From positions 33,544,001-33,608,000 of the forward strand of contig CP136896.1 in assembly GCA_034359265.1 (NCBI GenBank): a stretch of 64,000 nt of DNA, written 5' to 3'. Under the pieces are notes generated by a model. The model saw nothing but the letters and a program-made list of their open reading frames with translations, ran no database searches and was not told the origin of the DNA. The number at the start of each line of letters is the position of its first letter. The stretch's first letter is position 1. This document shows, piece by piece, positions 33,605-45,814 of the stretch. A program made the translations under genes and the position numbers. This stretch comes from Canna indica. Lineage: Eukaryota > Streptophyta > Magnoliopsida > Zingiberales > Cannaceae.

Positions 33605-35084
33605 GTGAAGAACTATGAATTATTGCAAAGGGCATGCAATAACGGTAAAACTTCAATCTTGTGCACGTTATTACAACTTGTTGCCATAGTTTGTTATGTA
33701 TAGCTAGTTATATGAGTCAATTTACAGATGCCAAAAAAGAAAGAAAGTATGACTCGTTGAATAAGGCATGCATTGCAGATTAGTTTCTAATAATGTACTT
33801 TTTTGATATTTGATTTAATTAGATAATTAGATGCAAGCAGTACCACCGAGTCAAGTGATGTCTAAAGGTGCATACATGCTTTTTTACTCCAACTACAATT
33901 AGTCTAGTTCTCAGATATTTTCCACGTCCTCCCCGAGCTTATAATGATAAGCTATTTAGGCCTGATGTAAATGTGCCCTGCTATTTAGGATTCAAGTTGA
34001 GTACTTTTGGACATTTTGGGTCTTCATTTTTGCAAAAAGTTAAAGAAAATGATTCTTCAATTTCATAATAGTACAACCAGTTGTATGTTGACCCCTCATT
34101 AGATTAAATTAGTAAATTAGTAATGATAGAAAAAAGAAGTCAATGGCCAAAAGTATTATTCGATATCTGATAGAGGATACATGTATATATTTATATGACA
34201 ACTAAAATCCTCATCGACAGTTAATGCACAAATCCTATCCTCACTTGGAAACTAATCAACAACATTTCATTCTATTTATCATAAATAAACATAAATTGCA
34301 AGGCAAAAGGAACGTGAATCCTAATCTCCATCTACAGGCACAAAAATATGCAGAAAATTCAGACACCAAAACACAAAATTCAGAAAACATATAGCAAGAG
34401 TCAACTACAAGCAAAATTCAGAAAACTTGAATTCCATATATAGGCAAAATCCCCGTTCCATGCCCCGTTCCAAGGCAGAAAATTCAAAAAACTTCTACAG
34501 GCATGAAAAGGAATTCCTTGTATGCTTCTACGGCCAAAAGGAACTTCTACGGGCCAAGAGTCAGAAAACTTTTAGACATGGGCAGCAAAGAGTAAATGAA
34601 ACCTTGTATGCTTTAGAAAATTCAGCACACCTGAGAAATGAACTCTTCTTTGAGGCGGATGAATTCTAGGCGGATGGTGGTGTTGTGCCGTTCGGCGTCG
34701 CCTCTGAATGTTCTTCTTCGAGGCGGATGGCGGTGTCGTGCTGTTCGGTGTCGCAGAGGCGAGGGATCGCCGCGAATGAGGATGGTCGAGGGTTTGAGGG
34801 GAGGTGGAGAAAGGGGAATAAAGTTCAAGGTGGAGATGGGAGAGCGGCGAAGGAGGAAGAGGGCGGCGGAGGACTGCGGGATGCAAGGTTTTTGTCCCCT
34901 GAGGGTTTCTGTCGCACGGGCAGAGGGAAAAAAGAAGCGGGATTTTTATCGGCTGCTAAAAAAGAAGAAGCGGAGGGTTTAAGAATAGGAACAGTTTTAG
35001 TTATTTTAAGCATTTAACATGAATATTGAAATGATTTTAGGTATTATATTTAATTAGGAATGATTTTTTATAATTGTTCCATTT
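33605..35084. other. CACTA-B1 5' region right of the solo LTR
   Basis: No gene is called. A GC-rich, CpG-rich stretch at 34590-34985 contains a duplicated GAGGCGGATG...TGTCG motif and opens long frames on both strands, which looks like a promoter or leader and not coding sequence. A similar GC-rich block lies near the end of CACTA-C. Confidence 0.55.
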
Positions 35085-35315
35085 TTGACCTATGGGAACG
35101 GTTTTGAGATTTTTAAAACGGAACGGTTTTGTTTGTATTCCCTTAGTATAATGGCTAAGGAAACGGGTCCAAAACCGTTCCCATATATTGGCTATGGGAA
35201 TATTTTTTCTTGTGTTCCCATAGTATATTGGCTACGGAAATGGTTTCCAAAACTGTTCCTATAAGTGATGTATGAGAATATTTTTTGACCGTTCCCAAAA
35301 GTGGTGTGGCCACAG
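35085..35315. repeat. CACTA-B1 right subterminal repeats
   Basis: GGGAACGGTTTT/AAACCGTTCCC arms of the same family as 29866-30315, with CTATGGGAA variants. Confidence 0.82.
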
Positions 35316-35333
35316 AATCAAAATATAGTAGTG

Positions 35334-36589
35334 AATTGGTCATATATATATAACCACAATTAACTCATGTCGAGCTACAAATTTTTATTTCGGAACTCCA
35401 AAAAACTTTTTTACACTAGTATCTTGAAGGACTCTACTCTAAAGATAAAAGAAAATGAGACATTATTACAAGATATATTGTGCTAAGCAGGTTGATGACT
35501 GTGATTTAAACTTTTTCTAATGCCAAATCTCATGAAGTCCAAGAAACCATTCGCAGATTGGATAAGGAAGCCTAATTAAGAGTCGATGCTCATCTCGATT
35601 GGCTCGTACCATTGAAACCCCGCACTCTAGTCGATCTAGTACTCACAAGACTACTTCAAATGGCCAGGCATCTTGCGAGCAATACCATTACGCATCTACA
35701 TTCCAAGCTATAGAGCATACTTACCGCCGAAATGGAAAGCCATGAGTTGATCTTGATGCTATTGGTTGATGCATGCTTAATTTATACTGGATTTCCTAAT
35801 GCATTACCATCTCAAAATGAAAGCCAAGAGCACGGTAATCTGTGTAGCTAAAAGCCTGGGATAATGAAGTATATGAATGGAATCTATGTTTTGTACATGT
35901 GAATGTGAATGAAATCGGTGCCCACTCAAAATAATCTCATTGAGGTGATTGATGAAATAGAGAAGTTGATTGAGATGATTGAGCAAAACAAGAAAGCAAA
36001 GATGTTTGTTATAATGCATCTTGCGCCATGTGATTCACTAGTCAATGATGGCTACAATATGTACGGAAAAATCTTGTTGTGCATGTCAAAAAGATTTACT
36101 ATTAATAATTAAGTTTATTCCTAAGAAAAATCTTCTAATTCATATAACTGTATTATATTTAGAGCCACATAACTCCTGTGCTGGCTTCTATCTTCGTGAC
36201 TTATTTAAGAAGACATTGATCTAAGGCAAGGATAATATCACATTCAAGAGGTGAAATATCATTTATTACATTATGAAAATAACCAATGACACAAAGCATG
36301 CATATGATATCAGAAGTCGTAAGGATTTGGGATCAGCTAAACAGAGCTTTTTCTATGTATTTCCTCTGCTTAGGGCAAAAGAATCAAAGTAAACATGCTT
36401 AGATGCACTAAGTGGATGTTGATATTATGATTCACAGTCATGCGATGAAAAGAAGAAGAATTTAAATCAGCTTAAGAAATTTTACAACATCGACTAAGGC
36501 TTCGGCCCTCCCCCTTTAATCCCGACCGAAATCGTAGCCGACGACTAGGGTTTCAGCCGAAGAGAAAGAGAGGTGGAATAATGTTGATC

Positions 36590-36624
<35 letters not shown>

Positions 36625-36640
36625 CTAGGGCTCATTCGGC
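35334..36640. other. CACTA-A 5' interior
   Basis: This is the remainder of CACTA-A between CACTA-B1 and its right subterminal repeats. No gene is recognised. A (GA)n microsatellite lies at 36593-36622 in a GC-richer leader-like block. Confidence 0.55.
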
Positions 36641-36858
36641 GGGATAAGTAATTTTCACCCATGACGGCTTTACGATCGCTCCAGCGGTCACCACACCGTC
36701 ACGCTGTCATTAATATTGCGATGGCCCATGAGGCGGTTGCAGAGCCGTCGCCAACATGGCTACTCTACGACTCCAATGGATGGCGAATGCAGAACCGTCG
36801 CATCTCCGATCGCCTCTAGTGTCGTCGCAAATGAGCCGTCGCAAAAAGTCAAGTTTTT
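36641..36858. repeat. CACTA-A right subterminal repeats
   Basis: Inverted GCGACGGC/GCCGTCGCA motifs (for example GAGCCGTCGCAAAAA at the end) are the counterpart of 19318-19618. Confidence 0.82.
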
Positions 36859-36865
36859 AGTAGTG

Positions 36866-37440
36866 TATCTTTTTTATTAAAATTAACATGACAAGAAAGA
36901 GAAGAGTGTACCTCATTGTTATCATTCATGAGACAATCTTTTGAGATTGCTTCATAGTCATAGCAAGAGAATGCTTCACTTGAGTGGAATGAGGATGTGG
37001 AAGCATTCCACCTCTTCTTTTCCTTGTTCTTCATGGTAGGACAACTCTTCTTCACATGTCATTTTTCTTAGCATAAATAGCAAAACACTCTCCTCTTTCG
37101 ACTTTTTGTGCTTATTTGGCTAGAAACACTTTGAGCTTCGAAAATCATGTTAGTATTGGAGGGATGACCATTGTCATCACCAGTTCACCACCTTCAATAA
37201 AAGTCGCTAATTCCTAGGTTTTTGCATAATCATATAAGACATTCAAGCAAGCCTAAATATCGAATGCAGAAGTACAATGCATGACCTTTTAAAGATACAA
37301 TTTTTCGAAGAACAAAATATGCAATTCATAGTGTTAGCATTTGACTCAAACACATCTATTTGTTCTTGGGTTCATGCATTCATGTTTTCCTTAGGTTCAA
37401 TATATTTATTCTTTACCATGTCAAATACCTAAACCTTGAG
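36866..37440 (-). pseudogene. TR-GAG-2 gag copy II, N-terminal half (right of CACTA-A)
   Basis: From 37440 down, the strand encodes a degenerate start (YTFLKTQGLGI), the CIFCSSKN region, a first zinc-knuckle remnant (KKSCPTMKNKEK) and an EAFSCYDYE block like the TR-GAG-1 gag linker. It continues as the coiled coil at 19298-18724 once CACTA-A is set aside. Its beginning is joined directly to the end of gag copy I, without LTR or primer site between them. Confidence 0.8.
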
Positions 37441-38756
37441 TCTTTAGAAAAGTGTACATTCTACTAGCTACACTTAAATTTCTTTTAAGAGCACAATTAT
37501 AGATCGCATGACTATATGTACTACAACAAAAATAATTTCCATGAAACTTTTTGTACTTACTTGTCTTTTGAACATGAGGTTTAAAAGTAGAATGCCTAAC
37601 ATGAGAATTAACATGAGCATACTTTTTAGAGACATCATTTCTACTAGCATTCTTAAATAAGGAAATATTTTTCATTTCATTCACTTTCTTGTTTAATTTT
37701 AGAACCTCATTTTGAAATCAATCATGGAGTTATGAATAGCATGCAATTGAGATTTCAACATATTGTTCTCATTCTTGATTTTTGAGTTTTTCAATCTTAA
37801 TTTTACAACCATTTTCCAAATCATTATTTCTAAGCTTTAGTTTGGCTTTCAAATCCTCATTTTCAAGTTTTAGAGCATCATGACAAGTACCACTAGAGGA
37901 TTTCAAATTCTTTTTTAATTTTTAATTTTCTAATTCTAAAGCATGCAAGTGACTAATATGCTTAGAATTTTCCTTTTTTATCTTCCTATTTTTTTTGTTC
38001 TTTTTGACAAGCAAAGCATACATTTTTTGGCATTCCTTAACTAGTTCCTCATATGACATGTTAAATGAGCTAGATGAGCTAGATGAGCTATCACTATCAT
38101 TATCAATGAAATTTTCAATATGACGAGAAGTGGAAGGATTTACCTCATTTTTAAGTCCCATGAGGCAAATGTGTGAAGTGGCTTCTTCATCATGAAAGGA
38201 AGATACTCCGCTAGATTCGGAGATGGCCTCGGAAGTATTCTTCTTCTTGATTTTTTTCTTCAAGTGGGGATAATTCCTCTTCTTATTTCCCTTTTTTTGA
38301 CAAACAAAGCACCTAGTTTTCTTTTACGATTTTTGGTGTTCCTTTGACTAGATGAACTTTGACCATCAAAAACTTTATTAGAACTGGAGATATGACAATT
38401 GTCATCACCTCCTTCATCTAAAGTAATAAGCTCCTCGGTTTTTGCATAATCATAAAGCATGTTAAAACAAACATAAATATCGAATGTGGATGAACAATGC
38501 ATAACTTTTTCAAGTATATCATTTCAAAATGAGCAATATAGAAAGAGCATTGTTTTAGCATTCAAATCAAACAATCTAACTTATTCTTGAGTCCAATAAT
38601 TAATGTCAATGGTGGACTCAACATATTCATTCTATAGCATGCACCATAGATTTAAACTTTGTATTTTAAGAAATGTATACATCATACTCTTCCAAACACC
38701 AAAATTTACCTCATCAAACCTAGGTGGTGGTGCAAACGCTATACTATCTAGTGTCA
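37441..38756 (-). pseudogene. TR-GAG-2 gag copy I, degenerate
   Basis: The ATG at 38756 lies about 55 nt after the primer site. The strand encodes APPPRFDEVNFGVWKSMMYT, a MHCSSTFDIYVCFNMLYDYA block, EEGGDDN-like acidic residues, a first knuckle remnant, the coiled coil (MSYEELVKECQKMYALLVKK at 38060) and a second CCHC knuckle (CCSTYSHAIYNC near 37505). Stops and frameshifts are scattered. The copy runs straight into the N-terminus of copy II. Confidence 0.85.
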
Positions 38757-38810
38757 TTCTAAGATCGAGGCTTGATGTAGACGAGATGGTGAAATCTCAA
38801 TCCACAGCCC

Positions 38811-38822
38811 GCTCTGATACCA
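38811..38822 (-). other. Primer binding site of TR-GAG-2
   Basis: TGGTATCAGAGC on the minus strand, 2 nt from the LTR border at 38825, the same spacing as in TR-GAG-1. Confidence 0.9.
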
Positions 38823-38824
38823 AA

Positions 38825-38905
38825 TGTTGGTGTAATGGCCTATATTAGAGGGGGTGAATAGTATGTTAAATAAAACTTAAGTCTGATTCCGATTTTAAAT
38901 GATTC
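38825..38905 (-). repeat. TR-GAG-2 5' LTR, 3' end only
   Basis: TGTTGGTGTAATGG then AGAGGGGGTGAATAG matches the LTR 3' end of this family in reverse complement. The similarity fades after about 80 bp, where Copia integrase-like sequence begins, so the LTR is truncated. Confidence 0.75.
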
Positions 38906-38951
38906 TAAACCACTGGTAGCTACTTCTAAACCACTTCTACTTGAGCTTGAG

Positions 38952-41481
38952 TGTAAGACCCGAAAAAATTTCCTAATATAAAAATTTGTTTTGGTGCAGC
39001 GTGCCGGACCCGGGGGTAGTCGAGTCGAGTCTCAGTTTCGCCTCGAGTAAAAAGGTATGACTCAACTAATAATTCATGGAATCTATTTCGGTGATTAACT
39101 TTCCTTTTAAGAAATCATATCTTAAGTTAAGTTAACTCGATTCATATTATGGGTTGAGTCGGAACCCAAGTTGAGTTCGGGTATAGTCGAGGATTGAGTG
39201 CGAGTTAAGTGAGTCAAGGGGCTTTCTTTGGAAAGCTAGATGAGGGGTTAAAACCCTCATCTTGTAGTTGTGCGGCTCATCCCTTGAGTCGCACAAGGCT
39301 GCCTAAGGGGAGAGAGGAAGAGGAGCAAGGTGGAAGCTTGGGGGGGGGCTTGGATCGATTCGGGATTTTGCGTCGTCGCCGGGAAATTTCAAGTCGTCGT
39401 CACCCGATCTTTGTTTCTTTGCAATCTAGGTGAGTGGTTAAGTTTTGAAGCTTGGGGGGAGGAGGGTAGCTGAACCCCTAGATGTGATAGGTTGAGTTTC
39501 TCGCAATCTTTCTGACGAATCCTGGTTTCAACGATGTATGTTCACTATTTTGTGGAATTTCTTGTGAGGACTCGCTATTTCTTCGTCGATTTTTAAGTTT
39601 CTAGGGTTGCCAAGTCATGGGAAAAGGGTAAAGGTCATGCCAAAATTTTCCCCGATTCCCTTGATGGCAAGAAAGCCCTTATATGATCTCATGTCAATGT
39701 TCGATGTAGTTCTACTCGTAAATCTCACGCATTATGAAGCATGCCTTCCCTAGGAATTCCTTAAGTGGCCGAATGAACCCTACAACTCATGAAGAGGGTT
39801 CGGCCAAGGGTGAGGGAAGGGTAAATCAGTCCGTTGATATTTAAGCTATATTCGGAATTAAAGAACTAAAGGTATAGCTAGAGTCTCCTTCCCCTTTCCT
39901 ACCTTAAGGGCCATGGCCGAGCAAGGTCTTCCTTGCTCATGGTTCGGCCAAGGCTAGGGAGGGGAGAAGAGAGTTACTTTAGATGGAAATTACATGAGTA
40001 TAAGGATCATACATAGAGATATGACAATACTTAGGAAGAACACCAAACATAGTATGTAGCTTGATTGATTTCGAATTATAGGAATGCTAGTCTTATAATC
40101 ATCCTTAGCATTAGATCTTTAAACTTGAAATGTTTAAATTGTTACCATGTTTAGTATGTTTTATATTTTATTTGAATTCATTACTACCTTGCCATGCTAG
40201 ATAGTTGTTCCTTATTGTGCTAAAATTCCAAAGGTGGTGTAAGGTTGTTATGTATATATATTGTGGTCATATATAATAGATGTTGAAATATTTGAATATT
40301 TTCCTTTGAATTATACATGCTGCCCTAAAATGGTCATGGGCCGGATTCCAAGGTTGACACAAGGAATTCCTCACCCAAGGCAGTGTAGAAGGATATATAA
40401 CATGTAAGGCATCGCTAGACGTTCATAACACTTATATGGAAACGTAGTTAGGAGACGATAACACTTCTGTGACTTATTGTATATTTTTGGAAACTTAGAA
40501 CTCGTAGGTGTTCACATCTTGAAAGGGCGTCATAAATTGTTGACCCTGTAGCCTACGGGCAAAGGCCCGAAGTGAATATATGGAAACCCTAGGATATTGA
40601 TTGTGTGATGTGTTTGAGATGGTCCGCCGAGGAGCATGGAGGTCGAAAATGACCAATGCTCAGCTCGGCCAGTATTGGGTCTTGAGGTGCGCCAGCGGGC
40701 CCACTAGGTGCCAGACCCCAGTTGGGTGGGACTAGCTATCCTTACCCCAAACGGTATCCGAAGACTAGTGGACCATCCTAGTAGACGACCCGGGATTGTT
40801 TGATTACATCTTGAGATGATGTGGCCGATGGCCACTATGATACTACCTGATATGGTACAGACGGCTGTAGCCAGAATATTATCTATGAGTAGGCCCAAGG
40901 GCCAGATGCCGAAGGCTTGAAAAGCTGAGATGGTAGGTTATCATATTCGGTTGGTGCAGATGAACCCGTTGGGGGTTGGTAATCGCATTAGAAATAAACT
41001 TTACCTCCTTGTACATTTCCTTTGTTGCCTTATATGATATATATGCATGGCTGAGGCTTATGTGGAGGTTCATTTGAGCCACTCACTAAGTCTCAAGTGG
41101 ACTCACAATTTATTCTTATTTTTGTAGAGCATGAGCAGTGACTCGGCACATCGACGTGGTGTAGTTGGTGGGTCGGAGGCGGTGCCATATCTCGTAGCGG
41201 CGTCTATGAGTCTTATACTAGTGCTTAGTAGTGTTTGGTTTTGTTTCTGCACTGACAATTGCAATTGAAAAAGAATTGTAAAACTTGTTACTTGAACATT
41301 CGGTTATTTTGATGTTGATGTTTCTACTTGTTTTGGAAAACATATAGATTGTGACTTCGAAAACCTTTTATGTTTCTTTTACTTGATGTGTCTTGGCTTT
41401 CTTGGTGTCGGTGTAGATAGTAGGCTATAGGGCAGGACATAGGCCCTGGCCGGTCACACTACCCTCAGTTGGGGTATGACA
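38952..41481 (+). mobile_element. LTR-F: gypsy-type solo LTR
   Basis: It starts TGTAAGACCCG and ends GGGGTATGACA, with TTGAG duplicated at 38947-38951 and 41482-41486. It is 2530 bp, with a GC-rich block at 39240-39400, a donor-like AATCTAGGTGAGTGGTT at 39423-39439, and CTCACTAAG followed by TTTTTGTAG near 41092-41127, in the same order as Gypsy-1. No internal region adjoins it. Confidence 0.95.
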
Positions 41482-41486
41482 TTGAG

Positions 41487-41701
41487 CAGTTAGAATTGGT
41501 AGCTACTTCTAAAGCACTTGAGCTTCTTCACTTCGATCTATTAGGTCCCATGCAGGTTGAAAGTATTGGTGGTAAAAAATATGTCCTTGTTTGTGTAGAT
41601 GATTTCTCACATTTTACTTGGACAGAATTCCTGAAAGAAAAGTGCAATGCTTTTAACATTTTTAAGTCTCTATGTTTGAGACTTCAGAATGAGCAAGAAC
41701 T
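41487..41701 (+). pseudogene. Copia integrase fragment
   Basis: The strand encodes ELVATSKALELLHFDLLGPM, then GGKKYVLVCVDDFSHFTW and CLRLQNEQ, the start of the Copia integrase catalytic core with the two Asp positions (FDL, VDD) visible. It is cut on the right by an LTR starting at 41702. A degenerate second copy of GGTAGCTACTTCTAAA lies at 38914, left of LTR-F. This is the only Copia pol sequence I recognise in the window. Confidence 0.9.
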
Positions 41702-42285
41702 TGTTGGTGAAATGGCCACACTAGAGGGAGGGTGAATAGTGTGTTTGCTAATCTTAAACTTAATTATGGTTTCAATCATTTTTTTGATTACTTATGTTAA
41801 TGCACTATTGAACTACTAAATGAATGTGGAAGCAAATAAAACAAATCAAGTAATCAATACGTAAAGTAAGCAATGCAAACAAAGAGATTTATAGTGGTTC
41901 GGCCCCAATGCCTACTCCACTACCTAAGCACCCTGCTTTGGATTTCCATCTTAGCTTTACTAGATTAATTGTTTCCTTTACAATAAGGACATTTTCACCA
42001 GAGAGTCTCTGCTCTCACACCGAAGGAACTTCCACACTCGAAAGTGTCCGCCTTCCTACCGAGAGCACTCTCGCACCTCAACCCTAAAGGACAACACGAC
42101 TAATCCTACCAAAACATGTTTACACCAGTGAATTTAAGCATTACAACCAACGCAACCACCCAATTCAACAAACCTAGTAACATAGGTTTACACACTTGAT
42201 GTACAATGAAATGAACAACAAAATGCAACACTAAATGGAACAATAAATTAAACAATAAAGTAAATGAAATGGCCACACTATGAGA
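41702..42285 (-). repeat. Partial LTR of TR-GAG/Copia type, first of two in tandem
   Basis: It begins TGTTGGTGAAATGG and follows the LTR pattern (AGAGGGAGGGTGAATAG, then TATAGTGGTTCGGCCCC and CACCTCAACCCTAAAGG) for about 550 bp. It then breaks off near ATGAAATGGCCACACTA, where a second LTR start appears. Confidence 0.8.
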
Positions 42286-42563
42286 CCAAATGTAAATTAA
42301 ATGGCCACACTAGAGGGGGGTAAATAGTGTGTTTACCCATCTCTTCACCTAATTTTGATTTTATCGATTTCTTACAATCTTTAGGCTAAACACGATAATT
42401 AACACAATAACTCATGAAAGCATTGAAAACACAATAAATTTATAGTGGTTCGGCCTCAGTGCCTACTCCACTACCTAAGCACCTTGCATAGGATTTCAAA
42501 CTCTACTTTACTAGATTAAGTGTATCCTGCAAAAATATTTACACACTAAGGCACCGACCCTCA

Positions 42564-44874
42564 TGTTCGGATGGGAATAAGAAATGCAGCGGAAATATCA
42601 ACTTGAAAAATTCGAAACATCCCAAACAATAATCTACTTTAGCAACAATTAAGGAATTCAATCTACGAAGAAGGGGGAAGGTATACTTTATTGCGCGATT
42701 GGATAGAGTGCTCCTATTCTCGTATCAAGATGCACACATGCACGTCCTCCAATGATAGTCCATCACAAGCATCTCGCAACAAAGGGGCAGCAAACAATCG
42801 GACTCGTCGTGGCTCAACGAAGACGCTTTCTCAAAGCTGAAAACCTCAAGAGCTAGGTCGACCCTTCCACCAAGAACCAGGCTCTAAAATGAGAGGAAGA
42901 GGAGATGAGAAAACAACAAAACGAGGAGATAGATCAAAGAATTCCTCGCAGTTCTTTATTGAATCCTCTAAGTGGATGAAGTAGGAGGCACACCCAAGTA
43001 GAAGACACCTTCAATGGCTTCGTAAAAGATCGGTGGGAAGGAGGAAGTAGATGGCTGGCCACCAATGGAGAGGACTAAGAACTAATTCACCAACTCGTCC
43101 TATGGGGTGTTCGGTCACAATTTATAGGGGGGCTACAAAGGTAGACTTGGACCCCTAAAAACTATCTTCCCAGAATTTAAAATTTCGGGGTTTGTCTCCA
43201 AAAATAAGTTATATTTTAATGGCTTCATAATTATTTCAAAATTAATTAAATCTAATAAAATATAAACTTTAATTTATCTCCATAAATTGAGAGCCTATAA
43301 ACAAGAATGATAATTATCTAAATAAACCAATATCTAAATAATTCAATTTCTTATTAATAGAATTATGATTTATCCTTATAAATCATATATCTATTAATTT
43401 TATGATTTATCTCCATAAATCAAATTCTTATTAATTAGGACTCATCCAAATAAATTAATTCCCAATTAATTGGTTAGGCTCATGGTTAGAAACTTATTTT
43501 CCCACCATGTATATTTGATGCAAAATTAAATTATATTTAATTCATAATTAAATATATTCTCAATCAAGTAGTTAATTAAATATTTAATTCATCATTAAAT
43601 TAAATCAACTACATGAAATATTATCATGCGTCAATCCCTATAATTTAGGGATGCCCTACAAATTAGGGTTATCGAGATACTTCTTCCTCGCGCATTCGTT
43701 CCTATAGGAAATAACTTTCCTATCATGTCTGTAAACGAGATCCGTGATCGAGTTGCAGCATGTCCATGCTAGTAGACATATAGGGTCCCATTCAGACTTT
43801 ATCTCATAAGGTCCATTACGAGGTTAGCCTGTTGTGTGTGACCCATTGGACCCCACACTAAGCCAGTAGTGAGTTGTGCATAACGAAGAGTCAGATCTGA
43901 TAGAATGACTACTATTCAAATCTTACAAGCCACCACTAAACCCCCTTTAGTGTGGTCGTGAGAGACTCCACTCACAGGTCAAGATTGACGTCTAGCAATG
44001 TGTCATGACTACTCGGATAGTGCAAAGTTCAATCTACAGGATCGAACGTCCTTCGGTGATTAGTTACCGTGCAACTAAGTCCCTCAGTTACAATGTCCCA
44101 AATATGGCTAGGGTACGAAAAAAGTGTCAAACCCTAATATTGATTCATATGTATTCTATCTGCCAAGTCATATTCTCAATAATGACATGCCAGAAAACCT
44201 TTTTTCCGACATTCATATCTACTCTGGCCAGAGATTCCTGAGCCGACACTTGCAGGGACACATAAGACATTATCTCCTCTTATTATGAGTAACTAATTCT
44301 ATATTGGTTGCTCAAATACCTCTATGGGTGCTTTTCCCATGCCCAGAGGTATCTGGCACATGACACTAAAGGCCACGTAAGGATAAGTCCAAAGCAATGG
44401 GTCGACACTCACAAGGTAACCATGATAACCTCAAGTCCAAGGACTGCTTGCACCTACTATCACCCGAGGAACATCCTATTGACACTCATGTAAGGATTCC
44501 ATTCTATATTCCTCGTGTAGGTCCGTTCAGTGAACTCATTCCCTAATGAGCACCTGTACTTGTACATTAAATGACAACTCATAGGTAACTGTGAGATCAG
44601 CTATCCCTTATCGTATAAAGCATGTACAAAGTGCACCAGTTTATCCGTAATCTCCAATCCCCTAATTGGTGATCCTACGATTGGGAACATCTCACTGGCA
44701 TGAGGTCATCATGGCTTTGGAATCAATTTCCCGGGTTCATGAGGTTTATCACAATCTAATATATACAAAATATAGATACAACATATGATGAAAAGTTGTC
44801 TTATATTATTGATTAACGAAAAATAGTTCCTTACACATCAACATCCGATTGGCTCAAGGGCACTATTTCTTTTA
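42564..44874 (+). mobile_element. LTR-G: probable solo LTR of another Copia-type family
   Basis: It starts TGTTCGGATGGGAATAAG and contains CCGATTGGCTCAAGGGCAC near its right end, a signature I associate with some Copia LTRs. CCTCA at 42559-42563 is repeated at 44875-44879. The right terminus reads TTTCTTTTA instead of the usual ...CA, so either the end has mutated or the border is a few bases off. No coding is seen in its 2.3 kb. Confidence 0.62.
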
Positions 44875-45291
44875 CCTCACACCCGAGGGTTACTCTCGCA
44901 CCCGAGAGTACCTCCAACATCTCTTCTCCTAAGGACTACACCACTAATCCTAGCAAACTAAGTTTACACCGCTGGATTTAAGCCTCTACGCCAAGGCTAC
45001 CACCATACACACAAACCTAGCACCCTAGGTTTTCACAACTTGATATACAATGAGAATAATAAGAAAATACAAGTAAAAATTGAGCAAAAATAATCAATAC
45101 AGTACTTAGCTCCAACACAAGATCCTAGCTTCCTCTTGATGCCATTGATGATGAAACACAAGGTTGAAGGCTCAATCAAGGAGGTAGAAGCTCAAAGCTT
45201 AGGTTTGAGAGAAATGGCTCAAGAAAGGCTTCAGATATTGCTAGAATGGCTCAATGAATAGTTGTGAACTAAAGGAAGGCATGTTTGGGAG

Positions 45292-45299
45292 CTTATATA
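45292..45299 (-). promoter_or_regulatory. TATA box of TR-GAG-3 LTR
   Basis: The minus strand reads CTCTATATAAGCTCCC, at the expected distance inside the LTR. Confidence 0.6.
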
Positions 45300-45814
45300 G
45301 AGATCCCAAGGGTAGGGGCTCGATTTCAAACAAGCTCAACGGGGAGAAAATCAAAATAGAGCCGTTGGGGGCATTTTGGGAATTCTAGACAGTTTGACTA
45401 GTTGAGGTCATTCTGGGAATTACTTGGAAAGTACTAGTACTTTCCTAGCTATTCTGAAATGTCAATCCGGGTTATCCATCCGGGTTGTTCCGGGCTATTC
45501 CGGGATGTCCATCCGGCATGTTGTTTATGACTTGAAAACTCTTGGTAATAGATTAGGCTCATGTCCTAAGGATATTTGCATCATTATGAGGATTAATACA
45601 ATCATTCTAGACACCCTAAACCTAAACTTTATTCTTCCCAAAGAATCCTGAGCGTCGACGAGCGTCCTTGCCGATTTCTCCGATTTCTCTAATCGGAGAT
45701 GTCGCGCGCTAACCAATATGGAGCCTGAAAATATTTCTCCATAAAAATATTAGTTCCATATTTGTTTTCATCAAAACCGAGATTAAGACCAAGGTTGAAA
45801 ATCTTAGGCCAACA

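Larger units (their letters stand above)
29843..35333 (-). mobile_element. CACTA-B1: internally deleted, non-autonomous CACTA inside CACTA-A
   Basis: The ends are TACTACAATATTTT (the first base of CACTA is mutated) at 29843 and ATATAGTAGTG at 35333, with AAT duplicated at 29840-29842 and 35334-35336. GGAACGGTTTT subterminal repeats lie at both ends. About 30420-30650 matches 53340-53570 of CACTA-B2, and about 30770-30960 matches 63830-64000, with the transposase genes between them missing. It keeps only roughly the first 28 codons of TNP2 (30860-30775). A solo LTR (32169-33604) is inserted in it. Confidence 0.93.
19299..36865 (-). mobile_element. CACTA-A: En/Spm-type DNA transposon with nested insertions
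   Basis: The terminal inverted repeats are CACTACTAAAAAACTAGTC at 19299 and its counterpart ending TTTTTAGTAGTG at 36865. They are flanked by the 3-bp duplication TAT at 19296-19298 and 36866-36868, as expected for CACTA elements. Subterminal TGCGACGG repeats lie at both ends. TNP2 and TNPA genes run on the minus strand, so the promoter end is on the right. A gypsy LTR (24509-28752) and CACTA-B1 (29843-35333) are later insertions; without them the element is about 7.8 kb. Both genes are broken. Confidence 0.95.
42286..45814 (-). repeat. LTR of TR-GAG-3, interrupted by LTR-G
   Basis: A second LTR start (GGCCACACTAGAGGGG, GGTAAATAGTGTG) runs to GGCCAACA at 45814 and is followed by a reverse-oriented purine tract, so it is the 3' LTR of a minus-strand element. 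LTR-G (42564-44874) interrupts it. A TATA box lies at 45292-45299. The upstream promoter region has GTTCCGGGCTATTCCGGG-type repeats instead of the GTCGAC palindromes of its relatives. Confidence 0.78.

Noticed and set aside
34572..35017. Several 60-114-codon frames on both strands
   Set aside because: GC-rich leader of CACTA-B1 with internal repeats; no family resemblance and no splice structure.
36593..36622. (GA)n run as a regulatory GAGA element
   Set aside because: Simple microsatellite inside CACTA-A; nothing ties it to a promoter.
38906..38951. Independent integrase remnant left of LTR-F
   Set aside because: Only about 16 bp (GGTAGCTACTTCTAAA) match the right-hand fragment clearly; too short to call as a separate gene.
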